Shown here in pieces: positions 53,686 through 62,162 of a DNA stretch of 64,000 nt. The DNA comes from an uncultured Alistipes sp. (lineage in GTDB: Bacteria; Bacteroidota; Bacteroidia; Bacteroidales; Rikenellaceae). The notes under the pieces were generated by a model, which did no database searches, was not told the DNA's origin, and saw only the letters and a list, made by a program, of their open reading frames with translations. The stretch lies in NCBI GenBank assembly GCA_944326035.1, contig CALVCS010000007.1:1-64000 (forward strand), read 5' to 3'. Every line of letters starts with the position of its first letter. Within the stretch, counting starts at the first letter, position 1. Made by a program: the position numbers and the translations under genes.

Positions 53686-55159
53686 ACGCCCCACCATCCT
53701 CCAATCGCTGATTCCGATTCTTACGCTGATTTTGCTGATCAGCCTCAACGTCATCCTCCTGGGAGACGACACCCTCTCCGGCGCCAACCAACTCTCGCTA
53801 TTGTGCGCCAGTGCCGTAGCGATCGGAATCGCCATCTACAATCGTGTCCCTTGGAGCCAAATTCTTCAGGGCATCCTCCATACCCTCAACACCTCCATGT
53901 CGGCCCTGCTGATTCTGCTGATGATCGGGGTACTGGCCGGCACCTGGATGCTCAGCGGCATTATTCCGGGCATGATCTATTACGGCCTCTACATCCTCAA
54001 ACCCGACTATTTCCTGCCGGCAGCCGCTATTATCTCGGCCATTATCTCCGTCGCTACGGGTAGTTCCTGGTCGACGGTCGCCACTGTCGGGGTCGCGCTG
54101 CTGGGTATCGGTCAAGCACTGGGTTTCAATGATGCGTTGGTCGCCGGAGCCATTATCTCCGGAGCCTATTTCGGGGACAAAGTCTCTCCGCTCAGCGATA
54201 CGACCAACCTCGCCTCGGCCATTGCGCAGACCGAACTCTTTACCCACATTCGCTACATGATGTACACGACCGTCCCCACGATGCTGCTCACCCTGATCGC
54301 CTTTACGATCTTCTCGCTCAGTACGACCTCTGGCGCTCCGGCTCCGGACTCTGTCCACGAAGTACAACAGGCTATCGGCAATTTTTACCATATCAACCTG
54401 TGGTTATTTTTGGTGCCGATCGCGGTCGTGGTGATGATCATCAAAAAAATGCCGGCCATCCCGGCCCTCTTCATCGGCGGCGTGCTCGGGGGTATCATGG
54501 CCCTGATTTTTCAGCCCGATGTCATTGCCTCGCTCAGCGGCGAAGATCAGCTGAGCGCCGGCAGCGCCTATCGTGTCCTGACAAAAGCCATGTATGGAAC
54601 CACCTCCCTGCATACCGGCAATGAAACCCTCGATTCGCTGTTCACCTCGCACGGCATGGCGGGCATGCTAAACACCATTTGGCTGATCATCACGGCCATG
54701 ATCTTCGGAGGCGTACTCGAAGCCGGACAATTCCTCGAACGCATTACCCAGGCCCTCATCAAACGGGTTCATTCCGACGGAGGGCTGGTCACCACAACCG
54801 CCGCAACCTGCATTCTGTTCAACACCACCGCTTCCGATCAATATATCTCGATCGTCGTTCCCGGCAAGATGTTCGCTGGCGCCTATCGACGCAACGGCAT
54901 GGCCCCCGAAGTCCTCAGTCGTACCCTGGAAGACAGCGGTACCGCCACGTCGGTACTCATCCCCTGGAATACCTGCGGCGCCACTCAAGCCGGCGTCTTA
55001 GGCGTGGCCACCTTTGCCTACCTACCCTATGCTTTCTTCTGCTATCTGAGTCCGCTGATGTCGATTCTGTTCGCCTGGCTGAATCTCAAAATTCGACGCA
55101 TCCCCCCGGAACCCGCCTCGCCGGAGCAGGAAAAACCGAACAATTTGTTATCTTTGTAG
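53678..55159 (+). CDS. nhaC: NhaC-family Na+/H+ antiporter
   Basis: A 493-residue membrane protein with about twelve helices. The family motifs AAAIISAIISVATGSSWSTVATVGVALLG (cited as ATGSSWSTVATVGVAL) and GAYFGDKVSPLSDTTNLAS (cited as GDKVSPLSDTTNLAS) carry the acidic and polar residues of the ion path. DQYISIVVPGKMFAGAY near residue 390 is also typical. It exchanges sodium for protons at the inner membrane. ATG 53678 overlaps the preceding stop by 8 bp; earlier in-frame starts would run further into the methyltransferase gene. Confidence 0.92.
   Translation: MTKRPTILQSLIPILTLILLISLNVILLGDDTLSGANQLSLLCASAVAIGIAIYNRVPWSQILQGILHTLNTSMSALLILLMIGVLAGTWMLSGIIPGMIYYGLYILKPDYFLPAAAIISAIISVATGSSWSTVATVGVALLGIGQALGFNDALVAGAIISGAYFGDKVSPLSDTTNLASAIAQTELFTHIRYMMYTTVPTMLLTLIAFTIFSLSTTSGAPAPDSVHEVQQAIGNFYHINLWLFLVPIAVVVMIIKKMPAIPALFIGGVLGGIMALIFQPDVIASLSGEDQLSAGSAYRVLTKAMYGTTSLHTGNETLDSLFTSHGMAGMLNTIWLIITAMIFGGVLEAGQFLERITQALIKRVHSDGGLVTTTAATCILFNTTASDQYISIVVPGKMFAGAYRRNGMAPEVLSRTLEDSGTATSVLIPWNTCGATQAGVLGVATFAYLPYAFFCYLSPLMSILFAWLNLKIRRIPPEPASPEQEKPNNLLSL
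55149..55156 (+). promoter_or_regulatory. -7 box TATCTTTG at the end of nhaC
   Basis: An exact TAnnTTTG match inside the last nhaC codons, 22 bp before the YihY-family ATG at 55179. No TTTG is seen at -33. Confidence 0.5.
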
Positions 55160-55178
55160 ATAGCCTAACGCCCGGAGC

Positions 55179-56543
55179 ATGATCAAAAAAATCCTCCAAT
55201 ATATCTTTTACGACATCTGGTTCAAAAAGGAGTACGAATACCGTTCATCGAAAGTGCGGTGGTTTGTTCGTCAACTGAAAGTGCTCCTGTTTACCGCCCA
55301 AGGCATCGGCGAGCACAGCATCTTGCTGCGATCGGCCGCGCTGACCTTCTACACCCTGATGTCCATTGTTCCGATGGCAGCTTTGGTCTTCGGCATCGCC
55401 AAAGGATTTGGCCTCGAGGCCCGCTTTAATGCCTATCTCTACACCGAATTTCCGCAATATTCCGTCGTTATCGACCAAGTGATCGATTTCGCCGACAACC
55501 TATTGGAACGGACCAAAGGGGGTATTCTGGCTTCGGTCGGTTTGCTCACCCTGTTCTGGACCATCATCAAGGTGTTCGGCAACGTCGAAGATTCATTCAA
55601 TAAAATCTGGGAGGTCCGCAAGTCGCGCAGCCTGACCCGTAAATTCAGCGACTACCTATCGGTCGTCATTGTTACACCGATTCTGTGGGTCCTTTCCGGG
55701 ACCATCGGCTTCCAGCTCCAAAACCACCTGCTGCACATCACCTCCGGCTGGTTCGTCGAATTTCTTTTCGGCTTTGTCTCACTGGTCATTCTGTGGCTGA
55801 TGTTCACCTTCCTCTATCGGGTGATGCCCAATACGAAAGTCAAGTTCCAAAGCGCCTTTTTAGCCGGGATCATTGCCGGAACCTTCTTTCAGCTCTTCCA
55901 AATCATTTATGTCAACATCCAATCGGGACTGAGTAACTATAACGCCATCTATGGGAGTTTTGCCGCCCTGCCGTTGCTGATGATCTGGTTACAGATCAGT
56001 TGGCAAATCGTGCTGTTTGGGGCCGAGCTCTCCTTCGCCTACCAAAATATCGACAAATTCGAATACGAAAAACAGGCCGCAGAGATGAGCTACGATTACC
56101 GCAAAAAAGCCATGCTGGTCGTCATGCAACAAATCGTTCGCCATTTCATCCACAACGAAGGAGCGGTCTCTTCGGAAATGATTGCCCATGACGTTAACTT
56201 GCCGTTACGTATCGTCCGGGATGTGATCGACGACCTGAAAAAAGCCGGTTTAGTCGTGGCCACGGCCACCCAAGACGAAAAGATCAACTATTATGTTCCA
56301 GCCCGGGATGTGCATACGCTCAAAATCCACGAAGTCATTCAGAAGGTGGAGAGCTGGGGTCGCGATCCGTTGGAAATCGAACAGTGTCCGGAATACCATA
56401 CAATCGATCATATCCTCCAAGAGATGGGTGATTCGATCGAACACTCGATCTACAACATCCGGTTGATGGATATTCAAAACGAGATCTCCGAAACACCCCA
56501 CCCTTCATCGACCTCCGAGTCGGGAAAGGAGGGTAAAGCATGA
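55179..56543 (+). CDS. YihY/BrkB family membrane protein
   Basis: A 454-residue protein. The YihY (UPF0761) core of six membrane helices lies at about 45-290, with SAALTFYTLMSIVPMAALVFGIA (cited as ALTFYTLMSIVPM), a run FNKIWEVRKSRSLTRKFSDYL and YGSFAALPLLMIWLQISW. About 140 residues of soluble C-terminal domain follow, including a winged-helix-like part (AVSSEMIAHDVNLPLRIVRDV). Earlier annotation as RNase BN for relatives is not supported. Function unknown. The stop overlaps the next ATG (ATGA). Confidence 0.85.
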   Translation: MIKKILQYIFYDIWFKKEYEYRSSKVRWFVRQLKVLLFTAQGIGEHSILLRSAALTFYTLMSIVPMAALVFGIAKGFGLEARFNAYLYTEFPQYSVVIDQVIDFADNLLERTKGGILASVGLLTLFWTIIKVFGNVEDSFNKIWEVRKSRSLTRKFSDYLSVVIVTPILWVLSGTIGFQLQNHLLHITSGWFVEFLFGFVSLVILWLMFTFLYRVMPNTKVKFQSAFLAGIIAGTFFQLFQIIYVNIQSGLSNYNAIYGSFAALPLLMIWLQISWQIVLFGAELSFAYQNIDKFEYEKQAAEMSYDYRKKAMLVVMQQIVRHFIHNEGAVSSEMIAHDVNLPLRIVRDVIDDLKKAGLVVATATQDEKINYYVPARDVHTLKIHEVIQKVESWGRDPLEIEQCPEYHTIDHILQEMGDSIEHSIYNIRLMDIQNEISETPHPSSTSESGKEGKA

Positions 56544-57325
56544 AACGCATCGTGCTGATCGGCAGCGGCAATGTGGCCGAGGCGTTAGCTCCGGCTCTTT
56601 CCGGACTCACGGCGCAAGGTTACGCCTTGATCCAGCTTTGGGGCCGCAATCCCGAACGAACACACGCCCTGGCCGACCGCATCTCCCGGCCCTGGAGTAC
56701 CGACCCCTCGGAACTGGCCGAAGCCGATCTCTATCTGATGAGTGTCAGCGATCGGGCGATCGGAGAGCTCTCGGAACGGCTTCCCTTCCCGACAGGAGCG
56801 ATCGTAGCTCACACGGCCGGTAGCATATCATTCGAAGAGCTTTCGTCGAAAATTCACCACCGAGGCATTTTCTATCCACTCCAGACTTTTACGGCCGGTC
56901 GGGCTATCGACCTGCACCCTGTGCCGCTGTTCGTCTGTGGAGAAGACACCGAAACGACCCGTACCTTAACCGATCTGGCTCATGCGATTTCCGACCAGGT
57001 TTATCCGAGCCATCCGGAACAATTGCGGCAAATCCATCTGGCGGCGGTATTTGCCTGCAACTTCAGCAACCATCTATACGCCATCGCGCAGCAACTGCTT
57101 GCCCAAAAAGCGATTCCGATCGACGTATTGCGTCCGCTGATTGCCGAAACGACCGCCAAAGCGTTGGAGGCTTCCCAAGCCGCCGATGTGCAAACCGGTC
57201 CCGCTCGACGCGGCGATATTCCCACCCAGGAACGTCACCTGAAGATGTTGGCGGACCACCCTGCCTGGCAACAAATCTATCAACACATAAGTAACGATAT
57301 ATGGGAAACTTCAAAGAAGACATAG
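56540..57325 (+). CDS. Rossmann-fold/DUF2520 NADP-dependent oxidoreductase-like protein
   Basis: A 261-residue protein. An N-terminal Rossmann domain (about 1-120) has the dinucleotide loop GSGNVAEALAPAL, and a C-terminal helical DUF2520 domain (about 125-255) contains QIHLAAVFACNFSNHLYAIA (cited as LAAVFACNFSNHLY). It resembles ketopantoate reductase and ProC in layout. The substrate is unknown. It overlaps YihY by 4 bp and kdsC by 25 bp, so the three are coupled in one operon. Confidence 0.85.
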   Translation: MKRIVLIGSGNVAEALAPALSGLTAQGYALIQLWGRNPERTHALADRISRPWSTDPSELAEADLYLMSVSDRAIGELSERLPFPTGAIVAHTAGSISFEELSSKIHHRGIFYPLQTFTAGRAIDLHPVPLFVCGEDTETTRTLTDLAHAISDQVYPSHPEQLRQIHLAAVFACNFSNHLYAIAQQLLAQKAIPIDVLRPLIAETTAKALEASQAADVQTGPARRGDIPTQERHLKMLADHPAWQQIYQHISNDIWETSKKT

Positions 57326-57837
57326 CTCGCATTCGAGCCATCGTACTGGACGTGGATGGCGTTCTGACCGACGGTGGCATTCAGATCACCCCGGAGGGCG
57401 ATTTTATCCGTCGCTACAACTCTAAGGACGGTTTTGTGCTCTCCTACGCCCTCAAAAAAGGGTATCATGTAGCCATTATCACCGGAGGACGAGGCAATAC
57501 GCTGAAAGTCCGTTTCGACATGCTGGGGATTCGGCATGTCTATCTGAACTGCCTGGCCAAACTGGAAGCGCTTCACGATCTGATGGCGAAACTCAATCTC
57601 GCACCCGAAGAGATTCTCTATATGGGTGACGACATTCCGGATATCAATCCCATGCTGCATGTAGGCATGCCGGTTTGTCCGGCTGATGCCTCCCCTGAGG
57701 TAATCAATATTTCCCGCTACGTCTCTCAATTCAAGGGCGGGGAAGGATGTGTACGCGACGTGGTGGAACAGGTTCTCCGAGCCCGGGGCGACTGGTACGT
57801 TCCGGGTGAAAAGATCGACAACGTTGCCTCCCGCTAA
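57301..57837 (+). CDS. kdsC: 3-deoxy-D-manno-octulosonate 8-phosphate phosphatase
   Basis: A 178-residue C0-type HAD phosphatase lacking a cap domain, as KdsC is. The nucleophile motif is VLDVDGVLTDGG (Asp17, Asp19), the second motif IITGGRG, and the metal motif YMGDDIPDINPM. It makes Kdo for lipopolysaccharide core. A YrbI-like phosphatase with another sugar acid as substrate cannot be excluded. It overlaps the DUF2520 gene by 25 bp and ends at a clear terminator. Confidence 0.88.
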   Translation: MGNFKEDIARIRAIVLDVDGVLTDGGIQITPEGDFIRRYNSKDGFVLSYALKKGYHVAIITGGRGNTLKVRFDMLGIRHVYLNCLAKLEALHDLMAKLNLAPEEILYMGDDIPDINPMLHVGMPVCPADASPEVINISRYVSQFKGGEGCVRDVVEQVLRARGDWYVPGEKIDNVASR

Positions 57838-57867
57838 CTTCCGGCACTTCGGCTTTTCTTCCTACAA

Positions 57868-57900
57868 ACGGTCCCTATCGGCGGGGCCGTTTTCTTTTTT
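57868..57900 (+). terminator. kdsC terminator
   Basis: Stem ACGGTCCC (57868-57875) with GGGGCCGT (57883-57890, one G-U pair), loop TATCGGC, followed by TTTCTTTTTT. It closes the YihY-DUF2520-kdsC operon. Confidence 0.88.
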
Positions 57901-57926
57901 GATCCCTTACGCTATTCTCCATACAC

Positions 57927-57965
57927 TGTCCAAAAAATAGACATCTCCTGTCTAAAAATTAGACA
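57927..57965 (+). promoter_or_regulatory. Tandem 17-bp palindromes, candidate activator sites
   Basis: TGTCCAAAAAATAGACA (57927-57943) and TGTCTAAAAATTAGACA (57949-57965) differ at two of 17 positions. The second is a perfect TGTCTAA-AAA-TTAGACA inverted repeat. They begin 22 bp apart, about two helical turns, and lie about 82-120 bp upstream of the start predicted from the sigma-54-like element. This is a usual enhancer position for an NtrC-type activator. A further inverted repeat CTAATT-N7-AATTAG lies at 57996-58014. Confidence 0.65.
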
Positions 57966-58020
57966 AACCATTGCTACACAAGGAATATCAACTATCTAAT
58001 TATATGACAATTAGACCAAA

Positions 58021-58035
58021 TGGCATTATTCTTGT
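58021..58035 (+). promoter_or_regulatory. Sigma-54-like -24/-12 promoter
   Basis: TGGCATTATTCTTGT matches the sigma-54 pattern TGGCACGrNNNTTGC at the GG (-25/-24) and TTG positions with correct spacing; the usual -12 C is T. The predicted start is near 58047, 26 nt before the ATG at 58073. There is no TAnnTTTG box in this region. Confidence 0.6.
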
Positions 58036-58072
58036 CCCAAATAGAAACTAAAGAACCTAAAAGCTAAAAAGG

Positions 58073-60466
58073 ATGGGGTTTTCGCTCAGAAATCTATACC
58101 ATATTCTAAAAAGTTATAAAACAGCCTCTCTATTAAATCTTTTGGGGCTATCGGTCGCCTTCACCGCATTCATACTCATTGCGATGCACGTCCGATACGA
58201 ATACTCCTATAATCAATTTCCCCTGCAAGATCGAATCTTCCGCTTCGAATATTTCCGGGACAGCATACAATGGGAGCCCAATTTTTCCCGCCCGGCCAGC
58301 GAACTGATGTTAACGGCCTCTCCGCACATTGAAGCCGGAGGTCTGTTGCGCGTCAACTTGCCCGTCCCTTTCTATATCACCACGGATGAAAAAGCCGAAC
58401 AACAGGGGATTCGCGCCTCTATCGAACGTATTACACCTGGATTCACCCGCGTTTTCAGTTTTGATATGATCGAAGGGGACGACTCTCTGCAAACCTCCGA
58501 TCAAGTTTTGATTCCCCAAAGTTTGGCCCATCATCTGTTCGGAACGCAGAGGGCCGTAGGCCGGAGTTTACAAATTTCCGAGTTCGGCGCGGAGGGCCAA
58601 TGGTACGACTCCCCTTGGGGAGCCCGATACCCCACCCACGTCACCATTCGAGGTGTCTACCGCGATTTTCCCTCCAATTCTCTAATTGCCAATCACATCT
58701 ACGGCAAACAAGACGAACAGGAGCTGAAATCGAATTGGAATATGGGCATCTTCTATTGCTACCTGAGACTCGATTCGCCCCATTCCGTCGATGAAGTAAT
58801 CGACAACTATCTGCAACGTTACCCGCCCAAAGCAGGGGGCGATCATATGAAAGCTATTCGGTTACGATGTGTAGAGGATCTCTATTTCGGAGAATACATC
58901 AGCAACGACTATATCCCGCACGGCAATAAAACCGTCACCGATGTACTGCTGATGATCGCCCTGCTGGTCATTCTCATCGCGACCATCAATTTCGTCAACT
59001 TTTCGGTCGCCCTGACCCCACTCCGCATCAAAGGAATCAACACCCAAAAAGTATTAGGATGTCCCATCGGCCGACTACGCAGAAATCTGGTGATGGAATC
59101 CTTCTGCACGACCACGCTCGCTTTTCTGTTGGCGCTTTTTTGGGTCTGGACCCTCGAAGAATCCCATAGCCTCGACTCCTTACTCGGCGATTCGCTATCC
59201 ATATCCCGCCATCTTCCACTGATTGGACTGAGTGCTCTTTTAGCCTCCGTCATCGGCATACTGGCAGGCCTCTATCCTGCCTGGCATATGACCTCATTCC
59301 CAACCGCACTGGTGCTCAACGGATCCTTCGCCGTCTCGGGGCGAGCCAAATTCATCCGCGAAGGTCTGATCGGTATCCAATACGTCATTTCTCTCGCCCT
59401 GATCATTTGTGCGCTATTCATCTATCTGCAGAACCGATACATCCGCCACGTCAACCTCGGTTTCGACAAAGAGTATCTGCTACAGGTCCGCCTGTCCGAA
59501 GAGATGGCTCTGAACGATAACCAACGCTACAAACAACGGCTTCTGGAGCATCCCGACATTGTCGATGTAGCTTTCACCCAGCAAAAATTCGTAAGCGATG
59601 ACATCAAACCCAACCTGGGAACCACCTATAAAGGAAAGCACTATTACCACTACCTGCTTCAGGTATCGTATAACTTTCCGGACCTAATCGGCGTCCATGC
59701 CACGCAAGGGCGCAATTTTCTGCCGGGCGACGAACAACGTACCGACCAACGGTCCGTATGGATGTTCAATGAATCGGCCGCCGAGATGATGAATTTAGAG
59801 GTCGGAAGCGAAATCGAAGGAAGAGCCATCGTCGGTATTTTTCCCGATCTGCATTTCGAATCCATGTACTACCCCATCAAACCCATGGGATTTCTGGTCT
59901 CGCCCAAAGGAGCATGGCACATTCACTTCCCGCTTGTATTTTCCTATATTAAAGTACGAGGAAACGATCCTTCCGGAGCCATTGACCATATCCGCCGAAC
60001 CCTCTCCGAAATCGATCCTCTTTATCCGGCTGACATTCAGTTTTTCGACACGACACTCCATGACCTATACCAACAAAGCCGCCGGCAAAGCCTGATGATT
60101 ACGTTGTTCAGTCTGATGGCCGTCTTGCTGTCCATCGTCGGAGTATTCGGCTTGGTGGTCTTCGAGGCGCAAGGCAGGGCAAAAGAGATCGCTTTGCGTC
60201 GGGTGATGGGAGCTACGGTTCGTGAAATTCTGTACATGTTCAACCGACGATTTATCCGAATCGTCCTGCTCTGCTTTGTGATCGCCGCACCGATCGCCTG
60301 GTTCGGCGTCCAAACCTGGCTGCAACGTTTCGCTTACAAAACACCGATTCATCTTTGGATGTTCGGCGTAGCCTTTGTGGCCATTCTACTTCTGACCGTC
60401 CTTACCGTCACGTTCCAAAGCTATCAAACAGCAACGGCCAATCCTACCCGTTCCCTCCACAAATAA
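58073..60466 (+). CDS. FtsX/MacB-type ABC transporter permease
   Basis: A 797-residue permease. It has an N-terminal helix (about 18-40), a large periplasmic MacB-PCD domain (about 45-270), three helices (about 285-400) with FtsX fold, then a second helix plus periplasmic domain (about 430-660) and three C-terminal helices (about 670-790, with EIALRRVMGATVREILYMF). Such double-repeat permeases work with a separate ATPase, and often with an HlyD-type and a TolC-type partner, to export peptides, lipoproteins or drugs. None of these partners is adjacent. It is not in a normal housekeeping promoter context: a sigma-54-like element and two palindromes stand upstream. Confidence 0.85.
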   Translation: MGFSLRNLYHILKSYKTASLLNLLGLSVAFTAFILIAMHVRYEYSYNQFPLQDRIFRFEYFRDSIQWEPNFSRPASELMLTASPHIEAGGLLRVNLPVPFYITTDEKAEQQGIRASIERITPGFTRVFSFDMIEGDDSLQTSDQVLIPQSLAHHLFGTQRAVGRSLQISEFGAEGQWYDSPWGARYPTHVTIRGVYRDFPSNSLIANHIYGKQDEQELKSNWNMGIFYCYLRLDSPHSVDEVIDNYLQRYPPKAGGDHMKAIRLRCVEDLYFGEYISNDYIPHGNKTVTDVLLMIALLVILIATINFVNFSVALTPLRIKGINTQKVLGCPIGRLRRNLVMESFCTTTLAFLLALFWVWTLEESHSLDSLLGDSLSISRHLPLIGLSALLASVIGILAGLYPAWHMTSFPTALVLNGSFAVSGRAKFIREGLIGIQYVISLALIICALFIYLQNRYIRHVNLGFDKEYLLQVRLSEEMALNDNQRYKQRLLEHPDIVDVAFTQQKFVSDDIKPNLGTTYKGKHYYHYLLQVSYNFPDLIGVHATQGRNFLPGDEQRTDQRSVWMFNESAAEMMNLEVGSEIEGRAIVGIFPDLHFESMYYPIKPMGFLVSPKGAWHIHFPLVFSYIKVRGNDPSGAIDHIRRTLSEIDPLYPADIQFFDTTLHDLYQQSRRQSLMITLFSLMAVLLSIVGVFGLVVFEAQGRAKEIALRRVMGATVREILYMFNRRFIRIVLLCFVIAAPIAWFGVQTWLQRFAYKTPIHLWMFGVAFVAILLLTVLTVTFQSYQTATANPTRSLHK

Positions 60467-60471
60467 CCGCA

Positions 60472-61173
60472 CTACTTCCCGGCCAACAGGCGATCGGCCA
60501 ACAGCGGCATGCCTTCAGCTGCCCGCATGCGAATATGTTCCAACGGATTGCGAATCCCCGTTGTATCGGGTTGATTGGGATCGACCAGATAGACCGGGAT
60601 ATCCGGACGGACATACCGCACCAAGGAGGCCGCCGGATAAACGGCCAGCGAAGTTCCCACAATAATCAGGATATCGGCCGTCGCCGCAATTTTGGCGGCC
60701 TGATCGAACATCGGCACACTCTCCCCGAAAAAGACCACAAACGGCCGCAATAACGACCCGTCCGGTGCTTTGGCCTGGGGATCCTGCCACCAGCCCTCCA
60801 ACGGAACAATCAAATTTTCATTGATACTGCTACGCAGTTTACGGATCTCTCCATGCAGATGGGTAATCCGACTGCTGCCCGCCCGTTCATGCAGGTCATC
60901 GATATTTTGCGTAATGACCTCCACATCATAAGCCTCTTCCAAGCGACGAATCGCCCGATGAGCCGCATTGGGGGTCGTTTCGATCACCTCTTTGCGGCGG
61001 GTATTGTAAAAGTCGATCACCAGATTTCGATTCTTGATCAGGGCTTCCGGTGTACAAACATCTTCGATACGATATTTATCCCACAAACCGTCCGAATCTC
61101 GGAAGGTCGAGATACCGCTATCGGCACTAACACCGGCACCGGTAAAGACTACTATTTTCGGTCGCGTTTCCAT
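60472..61173 (-). CDS. Sirtuin-type NAD-dependent deacylase without zinc cysteines
   Basis: A 233-residue Sir2 protein. NAD-binding GAGVSADSGISTFR, catalytic ITQNIDDLHERAGSSRITHLHGE (cited as TQNIDDLHERAG and HLHGE) and GTSLAVYPAA are intact. The YNTR tetrad (YxxR) is the mark of class III enzymes, which remove succinyl or malonyl groups from lysine. The four zinc cysteines are missing: the corresponding region reads EIRKLRSSINENL. ATG 61173 (METRPKIVVFTGAG) is chosen. A -7-like TACTTTG (minus strand, 61195-61201) would start the transcript below the alternative start at 61197. The stop lies 5 bp from the convergent permease stop with no terminator between. Confidence 0.87.
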   Translation of the reverse strand: METRPKIVVFTGAGVSADSGISTFRDSDGLWDKYRIEDVCTPEALIKNRNLVIDFYNTRRKEVIETTPNAAHRAIRRLEEAYDVEVITQNIDDLHERAGSSRITHLHGEIRKLRSSINENLIVPLEGWWQDPQAKAPDGSLLRPFVVFFGESVPMFDQAAKIAATADILIIVGTSLAVYPAASLVRYVRPDIPVYLVDPNQPDTTGIRNPLEHIRMRAAEGMPLLADRLLAGK

Positions 61174-61237
61174 AGCTTCGATTCTATTTTTAGACAAAGT
61201 AAACGATTTTTAGCGTCTGTTATCTTTTTTTCTACAA

Positions 61238-61265
61238 ACAAAGGCCTCTCTTTCGAGAAGCCTTT
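61238..61265 (-). terminator. Terminator of the beta-barrel gene
   Basis: Stem CAAAGGCCTCTC (61238-61249) with GAGAAGCCTTTG (61254-61265) and one mismatch. On the minus strand it is followed by TTTGTAGAAAAAAA. It lies 24 bp past the outer-membrane protein's stop. Confidence 0.65.
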
Positions 61266-61289
61266 GCGCTTTGAAGACCAACTTTTTTG

Positions 61290-61850
61290 TTAGAAACGAT
61301 AACCGGCCGTAATCGTAAAGACTCCGTTACGGCTCGTACCCGCATTTTTATAATCCCATATATTCGTAGCTCCAATGCCGTAACGAGCATCCAGAATCAG
61401 CCCCATCGGGAATTCATAAGAAACCCCTACCGGGATCGTCAGATCGACCGATTTCAGGCCATCGGTACCCGACTCCTTATCTCCGAAAAGCCGGCCCGAT
61501 GAACCTAACAAGAAACCGGGTTGCAAACCGGCTTTCACGGCCAAATTTCCCCAAACATAGAAGTTTGCCAGGATAGGAATATTCAAATAGCTCAACGTCA
61601 TTTTGTTGTCACTATTATAACGACACCCCTGGGCTGAATAGAGCAAATCGGCAGACAAAGCAAACATATCCATGAAACGATAGTCTGCAAACACCCCACC
61701 GGTAAACCCGATCATCGATCCTACACCCGATCCGGCATTAGACACGCCAGCTACATTCATCCCGGCTTTCACCCCCCAGCCAAAACCTTGGGCCGAAGCT
61801 ACCGTGGTCAACGCGACCAGACTCACAATCAATAATGCAATTTTTTTCAT
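61290..61850 (-). CDS. Outer-membrane beta-barrel protein
   Basis: A 186-residue exported protein with a signal peptide (MKKIALLIVSLVALTTVASA, cleaved before Q21). The rest is alternating-hydrophobicity strands typical of an eight-stranded barrel of the PorT/OMP_b-brl_2 kind: WGVKAGMNVAGVSN at the front, GGVFADYRFMDMFALSADLLYS (cited as FADYRFMDMFALSADLLY), YLNIPILANFYVWGNLAVKAG (cited as YLNIPILANFYV) and a C-terminal ITAGYRF ending in Phe, the usual barrel-insertion signal. Function unknown. ATG 61850 is chosen for the signal peptide; a longer frame upstream is not signal-like. Confidence 0.85.
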   Translation of the reverse strand: MKKIALLIVSLVALTTVASAQGFGWGVKAGMNVAGVSNAGSGVGSMIGFTGGVFADYRFMDMFALSADLLYSAQGCRYNSDNKMTLSYLNIPILANFYVWGNLAVKAGLQPGFLLGSSGRLFGDKESGTDGLKSVDLTIPVGVSYEFPMGLILDARYGIGATNIWDYKNAGTSRNGVFTITAGYRF

Positions 61851-62162
61851 AGTTTTTCTTTGTTCGTTAATAAATCCATTCTGTATAGCGTAGCGCAGGT
61901 ACACGATCAATACCTTCCAGACAAGGATCATTCCATGCGGCTATTCATTCTATACAACGCTATTTGCGTCCAGAGGTTACACGATCAATCCTCAAAAAAC
62001 GTCGAGTTTTCCGTTATCAGAACCTCAATTAAGCACTTAACCTAAGATAAAACTATAAAAAAAAGCGCATTTCTCCTTCCGATCTTTCAAAAAAGCCCTC
62101 CGTAGCGTAGACTTTCGGCCATATAGAACATTTCCAGAGGCAGTCTGTCTGCCCCGCAACGG
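61851..62162. other. Gap with a diverged direct duplication
   Basis: This 312-bp stretch has no convincing gene. CATTCTrTAyA occurs at 61877 and again at 61946, and ACACGATCAAT occurs at 61901-61911 and 61979-61989. It looks like an imperfect direct duplication of about 70 bp upstream of the beta-barrel gene. I find no TAnnTTTG box on the minus strand here. Confidence 0.4.
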
